Assembly (NCBI GenBank): GCA_021648585.1
Contig: JAKISM010000089.1
Span: forward strand, 1 to 9,881
Direction: 5' to 3'
Length of the DNA stretch: 9,881 nucleotides
DNA from: Devosiaceae bacterium
Lineage (GTDB): Bacteria; Pseudomonadota; Alphaproteobacteria; Rhizobiales; Devosiaceae
Shown here: piece by piece, positions 1-6,448 of the stretch
Layout of the letters: each line of letters opens with the position of its first letter
How positions within the stretch are numbered: the stretch's first letter is position 1
Program-made: the position numbers and the translations under genes
The notes under the pieces: model-generated
What the model was told of the DNA's origin: nothing
Database searches by the model: none
What the model saw: only the letters and a program-made list of their open reading frames with translations

Positions 1-868
1 CACCAATTACATTTGCCGCTTCAATAGGCATCATCAATACTTTTTGATTAGGTGATTTTGCAATGCTCTCAAGTGCCTTAATATAATTATTGGCCACGAA
101 ATAATTTATCGCTTGCACATCGCCAACCGCAATCGCTTCAGAAACCATTGTGGTAGCTTTTGCTTCCGCTTCTGCAAGGCGCTCACGTGCTTCCGCATCT
201 CTAAAAGCAGCTTCCTTACGACCCTCAGCTTCAAGTACTTGCGCTAATTTATCGCCCTCTGCTCGTAAAATCTCAGCTTGGCGTGCGCCCTCTGATTCTA
301 AAATTGTCGCACGCTTATCACGTTCCGCCTTCATTTGACGTGCCATCGAAGCCACAATATCTTTTGGTGGATCAATATCTTTAATCTCAATACGAGTGAT
401 TTTCACCCCCCAAGGAGAAACCGCCGCATCAACCACCGTTAAAAGACGCTCATTTATTTCATCACGGTTCGAGAGTAATTGATCTAAAGTCATAGAGCCC
501 ATAACCGTTCTAATATTGGTCATGGTTAGATTAAGTATGGCATGTTCAAGGTTAGAAACCTCATAAGCCGCTTCTGCTGCATCTAAAATTTGAAAAAAGT
601 TTATGCCGTTTGCAGTAACCGTTGCGTTATCACGAGTAATAACTTCTTGGTGCGGAACGTCTAAAACTTGCTCCATCATATTTAGCTTGCGCCCAATTTT
701 ATCGATAAATGGAATGATGAGATTAAGACCCGGTTTTAGGGTGCGAGTATATTTACCAAATCTTTCAATAGTAAAATTATAACCCTGCGGCACAATTTTA
801 GCACCAGCAAATAATATCAAAATTAGCAAAATTGCTAATGCAATAAGAGTAATTGAAAATCCGTCCAT
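1..868 (-). CDS. qmcA: QmcA-type SPFH/stomatin-like membrane protein (3' end cut by window edge)
   Basis: The gene starts at ATG 866-868 on the minus strand behind a good ribosome binding site (AGGGAG, 875-880), and 289 codons are present before the left edge cuts it. Residues about 5-24 form one N-terminal membrane segment, followed at once by KIVPQGYNFTIERFGKYT, the classic start of an SPFH (band 7) domain. Further QmcA landmarks are IGRKLNMMEQVLDVP, SNLEHAILNLTMTNIRTVMG, the WGVKITRIEIKDI strand, and a long Ala/Glu-rich coiled coil (repeats such as RAEGDKLAQVLEAEGRKEA) near residues 190-245. YFVANNYIKAL then LMMPIEA follows. As remembered, the order matches E. coli QmcA almost block for block, and only the last few residues should be missing. 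The family forms large oligomeric cages in the inner membrane linked to membrane quality control with FtsH-type proteases. In many bacteria an nfeD-like gene lies next to it, which here would be off the left edge. Confidence 0.93.
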   Translation of the reverse strand, partial: MDGFSITLIALAILLILILFAGAKIVPQGYNFTIERFGKYTRTLKPGLNLIIPFIDKIGRKLNMMEQVLDVPHQEVITRDNATVTANGINFFQILDAAEAAYEVSNLEHAILNLTMTNIRTVMGSMTLDQLLSNRDEINERLLTVVDAAVSPWGVKITRIEIKDIDPPKDIVASMARQMKAERDKRATILESEGARQAEILRAEGDKLAQVLEAEGRKEAAFRDAEARERLAEAEAKATTMVSEAIAVGDVQAINYFVANNYIKALESIAKSPNQKVLMMPIEAANVIG

Positions 869-1096
869 TTTTTTCTCCCTAAAACAAAGTTTATATAGAA
901 TCACATTATTAATTTAATTGTCCAACTTAATGTAGGTAGCAATATGGCTTTGTGCAAGCTTGTTGAGCACATAATAATCTTAATCTTATCATTTCATTAC
1001 CCCACATCACTAGATTGTGAACGATATATTGTCTAAGCTGTTTTTAGGACTAGAATCAAAAAGGTTCGCATTAAAGTTCATAACAGGGAGAAAATT
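869..1096. promoter_or_regulatory. Divergent intergenic region between qmcA and the 5'-nucleotidase gene
   Basis: No gene of its own is visible in these 228 bases. It must carry promoters for both divergent genes, but neither is convincing by eye. On the qmcA side there is a -10-like TATATAA (minus strand, 891-897). The best -35-like TTGGAC lies more than 20 bases upstream of it, which is longer than the usual spacer. On the nucleotidase side TATATT (1025-1030) is -10-like without a matching -35. No PhoB-type direct repeat is evident, so phosphate control of the nucleotidase is not supported here. Confidence 0.5.
951..971. repeat. Inverted repeat TGTGC-N11-GCACA, possible operator
   Basis: TGTGC (951-955) is matched exactly by GCACA (967-971), with the 8-base palindrome CAAGCTTG (955-962) inside. 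It sits about mid-way between two divergent genes, where a regulator binding site would be expected. There is no T-run on either side, so a terminator is unlikely. Its function is unknown, and a 5-base arm can arise by chance. Confidence 0.35.
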
Positions 1097-2683
1097 ATGA
1101 AAAACCTACTTAAATCAGCTCTATTAGGCTCAATAGCCTTAGTAGGGCTTGGCGCTGCACCAGTGCTTGCTCACTATAAGCTAACCATTTTACACACCAA
1201 TGATTTCCACGCTCGTTTTGAGCCAATCAGCAGATTTAACGGCCCTTGCTCAAGCGCAGATAACGAAGAGGGAAAATGTTTTGGCGGCTCAGCACGGCTT
1301 GAAACTGCTATTAAAGATGCTCGCTTTAGAGCAGAAAATTCTATTTTAGTTGATGGCGGAGATCAGTTTCAAGGCACATTATTTTACACATATTATAAGG
1401 GTAAATTTACCGCAGAAATGATGAACGAGCTTGGTTATGATGCTATGACTGTTGGCAATCATGAATTTGATGATGGGCCAAAAGTGTTGCGTGAATTTAT
1501 GCAAAATGTAAATTTCCCAGTTGTTATGTCAAATGCTGATGTTAGCAATGAGCCTGAATTAAGTGATATCCTAAAAAAATATACTGTCATACGAAGCGGC
1601 ACTGCAAGAATTGGTATTATTGGGCTAACCCCGCAAGATACAGATGAACTTGCTAGTCCCGGTGCAAATATTACTTTTTTTGACCCAATAGCCTCTGTGC
1701 AAGAACAAGTTGATGAATTAACCGCAAGAGGAATAAACAAAATCGTTGTTCTTTCTCATTCTGGTTTTGATGTTGATAAAGAAGTAGCTGCAAACACCAC
1801 AGGCGTTGACGTTATAGTTAGTGGGCACTCAAATACTTACCTATCAAATGTTTCAGATAAAGCAGAAGGCCCTTACCCTACAATGGTTGGCGATACCGCT
1901 ATTGTTGCAGCCTTTGCTTATGGCAAATTTTTGGGTGAGCTAAATCTTACTTTTGACGATAATGGTATTATTACTGAAGCAGTTGGCGAACCACTTATTA
2001 TGGACGGTGAAGTTATTGAAGAAGTATCAGTAAAAGCTCGTGTTGCTGAAATGGCAGTTCCGCTTGAAGAAATCCGCCAAAAAGTTGTAGCAAAAGCTAA
2101 TTCTGCTATTGATGGCGAAAGAGCAAATTGCCGAGTTAAAGAATGTGAGATGGGCAATCTAATCGCTGATGCAATGCTTGATAGAGTTAAAGATCAGGGT
2201 ATTGCTATAGCCATTCAAAATGGTGGTGGTATTAGAGCCTCCATTGATGTTGGCGAAGTAACAATGGGAGAAGTATTTCAAGTACTTCCATTCCAAAACA
2301 CTCTTTCAACTTTTTGGGTAAGCGGCAAAACAGTAATTGAAGCACTTGAAAATGGCGTTAGCCAAGTTGAAGAAGTAAAGGGACGTTTCTTACAAGTTGC
2401 TGGTCTGAAATTTGATTGGGATATATCTGTTGCCCCAAATGAGGGACGGGTTAGAAATGTTCAAGTCATGCAAGATGGTACTTGGGTAACTATTAATCCA
2501 AATGCTGAATATGGCGTTGTTTCTAATAATTTCGTTCGTAGCGGTGGCGATGGATTTAAAATGTTTTCAGATGCAAAAAATGTCTATGATTATGGTCCAG
2601 ATCTAGCTGAAGTTGTAGCTGATTACTTGGGTAAATCCAACGGCTACGCTCCTTATTTAGATGGTCGTATTAACAAAAAATAG
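1097..2683 (+). CDS. Secreted 5'-nucleotidase, CD73/UshA family
   Basis: This 528-residue exported enzyme should remove phosphate from nucleoside 5'-monophosphates in the periplasm or outside the cell. ATG 1097 follows GGGAG (1086-1090). Residues 1-25 are a signal peptide, probably cleaved after PVLA. The N-terminal metallophosphoesterase domain (about 27-310) shows every expected metal ligand or catalytic residue: D36 and H38 (HTNDFH), D89 (DGGDQ), N121 and H122 (GNHEFDDG), H221 (LSHSGFD) and H244 (SGHSNT). The C-terminal nucleotide-binding domain (about 330-525) has NGGGIR (375-380), F399 in VLPFQ, and N478-F479 followed by SGGDGF with D485; in the family the two phenylalanines stack on the base. 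GHSNT, the cysteines C51/C61 and C345/C350, and CRVKECEMGNLI make it closer to animal CD73 than to E. coli UshA. There is no GPI signal or C-terminal membrane segment. It appears monocistronic, ended by the hairpin at 2702. The substrate range is inferred. Confidence 0.95.
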   Translation: MKNLLKSALLGSIALVGLGAAPVLAHYKLTILHTNDFHARFEPISRFNGPCSSADNEEGKCFGGSARLETAIKDARFRAENSILVDGGDQFQGTLFYTYYKGKFTAEMMNELGYDAMTVGNHEFDDGPKVLREFMQNVNFPVVMSNADVSNEPELSDILKKYTVIRSGTARIGIIGLTPQDTDELASPGANITFFDPIASVQEQVDELTARGINKIVVLSHSGFDVDKEVAANTTGVDVIVSGHSNTYLSNVSDKAEGPYPTMVGDTAIVAAFAYGKFLGELNLTFDDNGIITEAVGEPLIMDGEVIEEVSVKARVAEMAVPLEEIRQKVVAKANSAIDGERANCRVKECEMGNLIADAMLDRVKDQGIAIAIQNGGGIRASIDVGEVTMGEVFQVLPFQNTLSTFWVSGKTVIEALENGVSQVEEVKGRFLQVAGLKFDWDISVAPNEGRVRNVQVMQDGTWVTINPNAEYGVVSNNFVRSGGDGFKMFSDAKNVYDYGPDLAEVVADYLGKSNGYAPYLDGRINKK

Positions 2684-2701
2684 TCTTATTATTTTTAATC
2701 A

Positions 2702-2745
2702 GAAAGATCCCAAAAATTTACTTTTTGGGATCTTTCATTTTTTTT
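2702..2745 (+). terminator. Strong intrinsic terminator after the nucleotidase gene
   Basis: A perfect 15-base stem, GAAAGATCCCAAAAA (2702-2716) with TTTTTGGGATCTTTC (2722-2736), encloses a 5-base loop TTTAC and is followed by A and then eight T (2738-2745). It begins 18 bases after the stop codon. No comparable T-run flanks the left arm, so it acts for plus-strand transcription. It is the only clear intrinsic terminator I see in the window. Confidence 0.93.
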
Positions 2746-2764
2746 CAAATTAACTGTAGATTTA

Positions 2765-3232
2765 ATGTCCATTCGACATATAAAAAAAATCATCTATGAT
2801 TATTTCATGCAAGAAACTATCGCCAAAACTACTATCTATAATCTTATCAATGCGGGACATCTCGCACGCCAAGCTATGCTTGTGCCATTGCAATCTCATG
2901 GGCTAATTCCGGGAGATGATGCAATTCTTTTTGCGCTATCGAACCCTGATGGAGAGAGCGAAGAAAATCTTTGTCTTTTAACATCACTTGATAAAGCAGC
3001 TCTTGATGTTCGTCTTGAGAGATTGGTTGCGCTTGAAATTTTACAGCGAGTTGAAATTGGCAAAGAAAATTCTCCCGCCGCTCGCCTAACAAAAAAAGGC
3101 TTTAAGATTTCAAATGTGCTTGTTGCGAACTGGCAACAACTTGATGATGCGCTTATTGGTGAATTAGACAAAAAAGAACAAGCAAGTTTACAAAAAAACC
3201 TCAATCGATTTATTAAATTGCTCTCTCTTTAG
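2765..3232 (+). CDS. MarR-type winged-helix DNA-binding protein
   Basis: The 155-residue product has the MarR layout: a long first helix (about 22-45), HGLIPGDDAILFAL (second helix), a helix-turn-helix around LCLLTSLDKAALDVRLERLVALEIL (given in parts: LCLLTSLDKAAL then DVRLERLVALEIL), the wing QRVEIGKENSPAARLTKKG, and a C-terminal dimerisation helix. MarR proteins are usually dimeric repressors, often responding to small phenolic or oxidative ligands; nothing here identifies this one's ligand or targets. The start is uncertain. ATG 2765 lies only 19 bases beyond the terminator's T-run and has no ribosome binding site, while in-frame ATG 2807 (residue 15) also lacks one but leaves the whole domain and more leader. 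The stop codon ends one base before the modC stop on the other strand. It is not ModE-like (no molybdate-binding TOBE domain), so a role in molybdate control is not supported. Confidence 0.75.
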   Translation: MSIRHIKKIIYDYFMQETIAKTTIYNLINAGHLARQAMLVPLQSHGLIPGDDAILFALSNPDGESEENLCLLTSLDKAALDVRLERLVALEILQRVEIGKENSPAARLTKKGFKISNVLVANWQQLDDALIGELDKKEQASLQKNLNRFIKLLSL

Positions 3233-3233
3233 T

Positions 3234-4307
3234 TTAATAAGGTTGCACTGCTAAAGTTTTAAACAGCACAAAAATTTCTTGTCCAATAACAAGCTCCATC
3301 TCTTTAATAGTGCGAGCCATAATAATAGCCGATACTTGCTGCCCCTCAATATCTAGCACAACCTCTACCTGCCCATTAGCTAGGTTCTTTATATTCACAA
3401 TTTTCCCGCTCAAAGCATTTCTTGCGCTAATGTTTTTCACTATTTGACTAGCTAAAATTATATCTCTCGCCCATAAGTTCAAGCTACATTTAGCGCCTAT
3501 TTTAAGCCCCATTCCCATTACTTGAGCTTGTTGTTTACCAATAGACATTGTAGCTATTTTATCGCTTCCTAATTTCATAACATTGCCAGATAATTTGCTA
3601 ACAATACCATCATGTCTCGCTTTACCATATTGACTTAGAACTGTAGGCGCATCGCCATGCAAAATAATTTTACCATTGTGCATCAACATAAAATCACTGG
3701 CAACCCGCCCCGCCTCTTCAAGCGAATGAGTGACATAAATCACTGGAATGTTTAGGAGGGGCAAAACCTTTGTAAAATAATCTAATAAACCTTCTTTTCC
3801 ACTCACATCAATAGCGCTTAACGGCTCATCTAAAAGTAATATCGAGCAATTTCTTATCATTGCCCGAGCCAGCGCCACCCGTTGCGCTTCGCCCCCCGAT
3901 AATCCCCCAACAGGTTTATCAAGCAAATGTGTAATTCCCAAATTTTCAATCATGCCCATTTGCTCTATTGAAATTTTTTGAGAAAATGAAAGGCTTATAT
4001 TTTTAAGCACATTAAGATGCGGCAATAATCTTGGTGTTTGAAACACCATGCCAATATTTCTATATTTTGCTTTTATAAAGGCTCTCTTTTTAATATCACA
4101 AAAAACCTGTTCAGATTGACTGATTTTACCAGTTTCTGGTTTCTCCAACCCTGCAATCAATCGCAACAGACTAGTTTTCCCACAGCCATTTTCACCAATT
4201 AGTGCAGTAATTTTATTGTTAAATTGACAATTCACGTCAAGCATAAAGCCTTTGCGTTTTAATTTAATACCTTGCAAAATAATTTGAGGCGAAGAGTTCA
4301 TATTCAT
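3234..4307 (-). CDS. modC: Molybdate ABC transporter ATP-binding protein ModC
   Basis: This cytoplasmic ATPase of the molybdate importer has 357 residues, the usual ModC length. It shows Walker A GENGCGKTS (38-46, K44), Q-loop VFQTPRLLPHL (Q90), signature LSGGEAQRVALARA (136-149), Walker B ILLLDEPLSAID (156-167) and the switch histidine in VTHSLEEA (H194). The C-terminal part ends in a single TOBE/mop-type domain (about 299-357, starting LSGKIVNIKN), the anion-sensing domain that separates ModC from other importer ATPases. ATG 4305-4307 overlaps the modB stop in an ATGA (4304-4307), the usual sign of translational coupling, with AGAGGGAA just upstream. A second in-frame ATG at 4301 is possible. 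It is the last gene of the eda-modABC run. Its stop codon is one base from the convergent MarR gene, leaving no room for a separate terminator. Sulfate or tungstate transport is the alternative family assignment, but the gene order and TOBE domain favour molybdate. Confidence 0.95.
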   Translation of the reverse strand: MNMNSSPQIILQGIKLKRKGFMLDVNCQFNNKITALIGENGCGKTSLLRLIAGLEKPETGKISQSEQVFCDIKKRAFIKAKYRNIGMVFQTPRLLPHLNVLKNISLSFSQKISIEQMGMIENLGITHLLDKPVGGLSGGEAQRVALARAMIRNCSILLLDEPLSAIDVSGKEGLLDYFTKVLPLLNIPVIYVTHSLEEAGRVASDFMLMHNGKIILHGDAPTVLSQYGKARHDGIVSKLSGNVMKLGSDKIATMSIGKQQAQVMGMGLKIGAKCSLNLWARDIILASQIVKNISARNALSGKIVNIKNLANGQVEVVLDIEGQQVSAIIMARTIKEMELVIGQEIFVLFKTLAVQPY

Positions 4308-4990
4308 TTCCCTCTACCCTTAATTTTGTCAGATATTTTTTGCACCAATAGTTCTGAGCCAACTACACTAATCACAGATAAAGCAATAGATAGGCTTACC
4401 AAAATAAGCACTTTTAATGCGCTATCTGGTTGTTGCAATGCAGAAAATACTGCTAGTGAAAGCGTTTGCGTTTCATTTGGAATTGATGCCACAAAGGTAA
4501 TGGTTGCACCAAACTCTCCTAATGCTTTGGCAAAGCCCAATATTATTCCTGCTAAAATTGCTGGTAATGCAGTTGGTAAATCTAGCAATATGAATATTTT
4601 CCAGCGCCCCTGCCCCATAACCGACAAAGCCTCATATAATTCATCATCAACCGCCTCAAAACCTTGCCTAATAGGGCGCACCATTAGTGGCAAAGCCACA
4701 AGCCCCGCCGCCAGCGCTGCGCCTGTCCAGCGAAATGCAAAGATAATTCCAAATTGCGCAAAAAACTGCCCCAAAATACCATTAGGACCAAATAAATCTA
4801 ACAAAATTAAACCAGTGACAACTGGTGGCATAACCAAAGGCAACATTATTATAGCGCTTAAAATCGCCTTCCCCCAAAAATCCCATCGAGCCAAAATATA
4901 GCCAAACAGCAAAGCAAATGGCAAAGCACCAAGAACACCTACAAACCCTACTTTTAGGGTGAGTAAAACAATGTCATAAACATCAGCCAT
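4304..4990 (-). CDS. modB: Molybdate ABC transporter permease ModB
   Basis: This is the inner-membrane channel subunit, about 228 residues with roughly five hydrophobic spans. The cytoplasmic EAA loop that contacts ModC is clear: DDELYEALSVMGQGRWKIF followed by LPTALPAILAGIILGFAKAL and GEFGATITF. The PNETQTLSLAVFSALQQPD segment after it is typical of ModB. I chose ATG 4988-4990 (reading MADVYD); a TTG at 4991-4993 would add one residue, and the AAAGGG at 5001-5006 could serve either. It overlaps the end of modA by 8 bases (11 with TTG) and overlaps modC by 4, so the three transporter genes are translated as one block. It should pair as a homodimer with a ModC dimer and accept molybdate from ModA. 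Confidence 0.94.
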   Translation of the reverse strand: MADVYDIVLLTLKVGFVGVLGALPFALLFGYILARWDFWGKAILSAIIMLPLVMPPVVTGLILLDLFGPNGILGQFFAQFGIIFAFRWTGAALAAGLVALPLMVRPIRQGFEAVDDELYEALSVMGQGRWKIFILLDLPTALPAILAGIILGFAKALGEFGATITFVASIPNETQTLSLAVFSALQQPDSALKVLILVSLSIALSVISVVGSELLVQKISDKIKGRGK

Positions 4991-5762
4991 CAACCAAAAA
5001 CCCTTTAGAAATAAGCAGTTGCTTAGCTATTTCACTATCAAAATAATTGAGCAATCCCATTGCAATATTATTATCTTCATTAATAATAATTCCGTAATAG
5101 CCAATTTCTGAATAAGAGCCTTTATCTATTTCGCCAACAATATTTAACTCAAAGGCCAAAGCGTCACTAAAATAAACAATGCCAAATCTTGTTGCCCCTG
5201 TCCTAACAAAAGATGCCGCACCACGTGCATCAGAGCTTGGCGCTAACCTGTCTTTTAATAATTGCCAAACATTCGCGCTTTGTAGTGCTTCACGAGCATA
5301 AATTCCCATTGGCACATGCTCAGGATCACCTATTGCTAAACGCTCGTTTTTTGCAATATTTTCTGGCAATGATTGCAAATTTATTTCACCACTAAAATCA
5401 TTTTGCCCAACAATTACCAATTTATTGCCAAATAACTTTTCATATGAGGTTTGTTTATTTTGCGCCACCAGATTTGCATTATAAATATCTGCCGAAATAA
5501 AAATATCGGCAGGCGCACCCGCAATAATTTGCCTAGATAGAATAGCAGATGAGCCAGCAACAATATTTATATCAATGCAATTAGATTTCACCTGCAAATC
5601 ATCCGCTAAGATCTGCACTATTTCAATTAAACTAGCTGCAACAAAAATATTTATCTTCTCAACTCTAGCACATGCAAAAGCTGCTTCTCCGAGCAATGCT
5701 AAAAAAGTAATTTTAATAGCAAAGAGACGCAGCATGTTTTGCCAATTCATGAATTTGATCAA
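4983..5762 (-). CDS. modA: Periplasmic molybdate-binding protein ModA
   Basis: This is the substrate-binding protein of the importer. After a signal peptide (charged start, hydrophobic ITFLALLGEAAFACA, likely cleaved after ACA at residue 32) come ModA landmarks: INIFVAASL with S44, VAGSSAILSRQI with S71-S72, GAPADIFISAD, RLAIGDPEHVPMGIYAREAL, and FVRTGATRFGIVYFSDA, which carries the family's oxyanion-binding Val/Tyr region. Mature length is normal. The start is unusual. TTG 5760-5762 has GGAGGG (5768-5773) five bases upstream, whereas the ATGs at 5750 and 5735 have no ribosome binding site at a workable distance. All three give a usable signal peptide. Every option lies inside the 3' end of eda (overlap 50, 38 or 23 bases), implying coupled translation. 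The AFAC sequence does not fit a lipobox, so a lipoprotein is unlikely. Specificity for molybdate over tungstate cannot be told from sequence. Confidence 0.92.
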   Translation of the reverse strand: MIKFMNWQNMLRLFAIKITFLALLGEAAFACARVEKINIFVAASLIEIVQILADDLQVKSNCIDINIVAGSSAILSRQIIAGAPADIFISADIYNANLVAQNKQTSYEKLFGNKLVIVGQNDFSGEINLQSLPENIAKNERLAIGDPEHVPMGIYAREALQSANVWQLLKDRLAPSSDARGAASFVRTGATRFGIVYFSDALAFELNIVGEIDKGSYSEIGYYGIIINEDNNIAMGLLNYFDSEIAKQLLISKGFLVDG

Positions 5763-6348
5763 AATTACCCTCCCCCAAAGCGCCCTTTGGCACTACCCAC
5801 GACCCACCAACGCAAATTACATTTGATAGTTCAAGATAGGATTTCGCATTTTTTGATGAAATTCCACCTGTTGGGCAAAATTTAATATCCTGAAATGGAG
5901 ATATAAAATTCTTCAACATATTTGCACCGCCCAACCCTTCAGCAGGAAAGAATTTAAGATATTTATATCCCATTTCAGACGCCGCCATTATTTCGGTGGC
6001 ACTGGCAATTCCGGGTAAGAGTGGAATGGAGATATCTTTTGCTTGTTTTAGCAGCTTTTTTGGCGCACCGGGTGAGACCATAAATTGACAACCAGCATCA
6101 ACAGATTGTTGCATCATTAAAGAATTGCGTATCGTACCAGAACCAATAATCGCCCCCTCAACCTTTGCCATTTCTTTTATGATTTCAAAAGCATTTTTTG
6201 TACGTAACGTAACTTCAATAACTGGCAACCCACCAGCAACTAAAGCTTTAGCCAATGGTTTCGCTTTACTTATATCATCAAGAACAATCACAGGAATAAC
6301 TGGGGCCAGTGATAATATATTATTCAAACTATCCATTTTTTTAGCCAT
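5713..6348 (-). CDS. eda: KDPG/KHG aldolase (Entner-Doudoroff)
   Basis: The 211-residue class I aldolase cleaves 2-keto-3-deoxy-6-phosphogluconate to pyruvate and glyceraldehyde 3-phosphate, and often also acts on 2-keto-4-hydroxyglutarate. Aligned by eye with E. coli Eda it keeps AKALVAGGLPVIEVTLRT with E45 and R49, FMVSPGAPKKLL, IPLLPGIASATEI, the Schiff-base lysine K132 in KYLKFFPAEGLGG, FCPTGGIS (phosphate loop) and GGSWVVP. It is full length. ATG 6346-6348 has no strong ribosome binding site; a second ATG four codons on (M5) is also possible. The distal end contains the modA start, so eda heads an apparent eda-modABC operon. No edd, gluconate kinase or sugar-acid transporter gene is in view, so its pathway partners must be elsewhere. 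The upstream 100 bases carry two dyads that may control it. Confidence 0.95.
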   Translation of the reverse strand: MAKKMDSLNNILSLAPVIPVIVLDDISKAKPLAKALVAGGLPVIEVTLRTKNAFEIIKEMAKVEGAIIGSGTIRNSLMMQQSVDAGCQFMVSPGAPKKLLKQAKDISIPLLPGIASATEIMAASEMGYKYLKFFPAEGLGGANMLKNFISPFQDIKFCPTGGISSKNAKSYLELSNVICVGGSWVVPKGALGEGNFDQIHELAKHAASLCY

Positions 6349-6379
6349 ACTATATTTTTACCAAATCATTTCTTTTACT

Positions 6380-6398
6380 ATTTCTAGCATATAGAAAT
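6380..6398. repeat. Inverted repeat ATTTCTA-GCATA-TAGAAAT upstream of eda
   Basis: A perfect 7-base inverted repeat with a 5-base centre lies between the motB stop and the eda start, 32 bases from the eda ATG. It could be an operator for the eda-mod operon or the stem of a weak terminator for motB. No T-run follows it on the minus strand, so an operator seems more likely. A weak minus-strand promoter for eda can be drawn here: TTGCCA (6413-6408) and TATGCT (6391-6386), 16 bases apart. Confidence 0.4.
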
Positions 6399-6403
6399 TG
6401 AAA

Positions 6404-6416
6404 GTTTTGGCAAAAC
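6404..6416. repeat. 13-base palindrome GTTTTG-G-CAAAAC upstream of eda
   Basis: GTTTTG (6404-6409) and CAAAAC (6411-6416) are exact reverse complements around one central base. It overlaps the best -35-like hexamer for eda (minus strand 6413-6408). An odd-length dyad of this size is typical of regulator binding sites. It is not the Mo-box (ATCGYTATATA type) known from alphaproteobacterial ModE/MopA targets, so a sugar-acid regulator is as likely as a molybdate one. Confidence 0.35.
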
Positions 6417-6448
6417 AAAATCAGTATATTTTTGATAGAAAATTTAAG

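Noticed and set aside
150..338. Short plus-strand frame rich in Ser, Ala and Arg
   Set aside because: It is antisense to the Ala/Glu coiled coil of qmcA; the composition is explained by the reverse of those codons.
2765..3232. Small regulator as ModE, because it adjoins modABC
   Set aside because: It has no molybdate-binding TOBE/mop domain, is on the opposite strand, and its wing and helices fit MarR.
4272..4901. 209-codon open frame on the plus strand across modB and the modC start
   Set aside because: It lies antisense to modB, whose membrane and EAA-loop motifs are clear. Its predicted protein is Ser/Asn/Lys/Ala-rich without a domain pattern.
5667..5672. ModA as a lipoprotein (Cys at residue 31)
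   Set aside because: The preceding residues AFA do not fit a lipobox (Leu-Ala/Ser-Gly/Ala-Cys), and ACA is a good signal peptidase I site.
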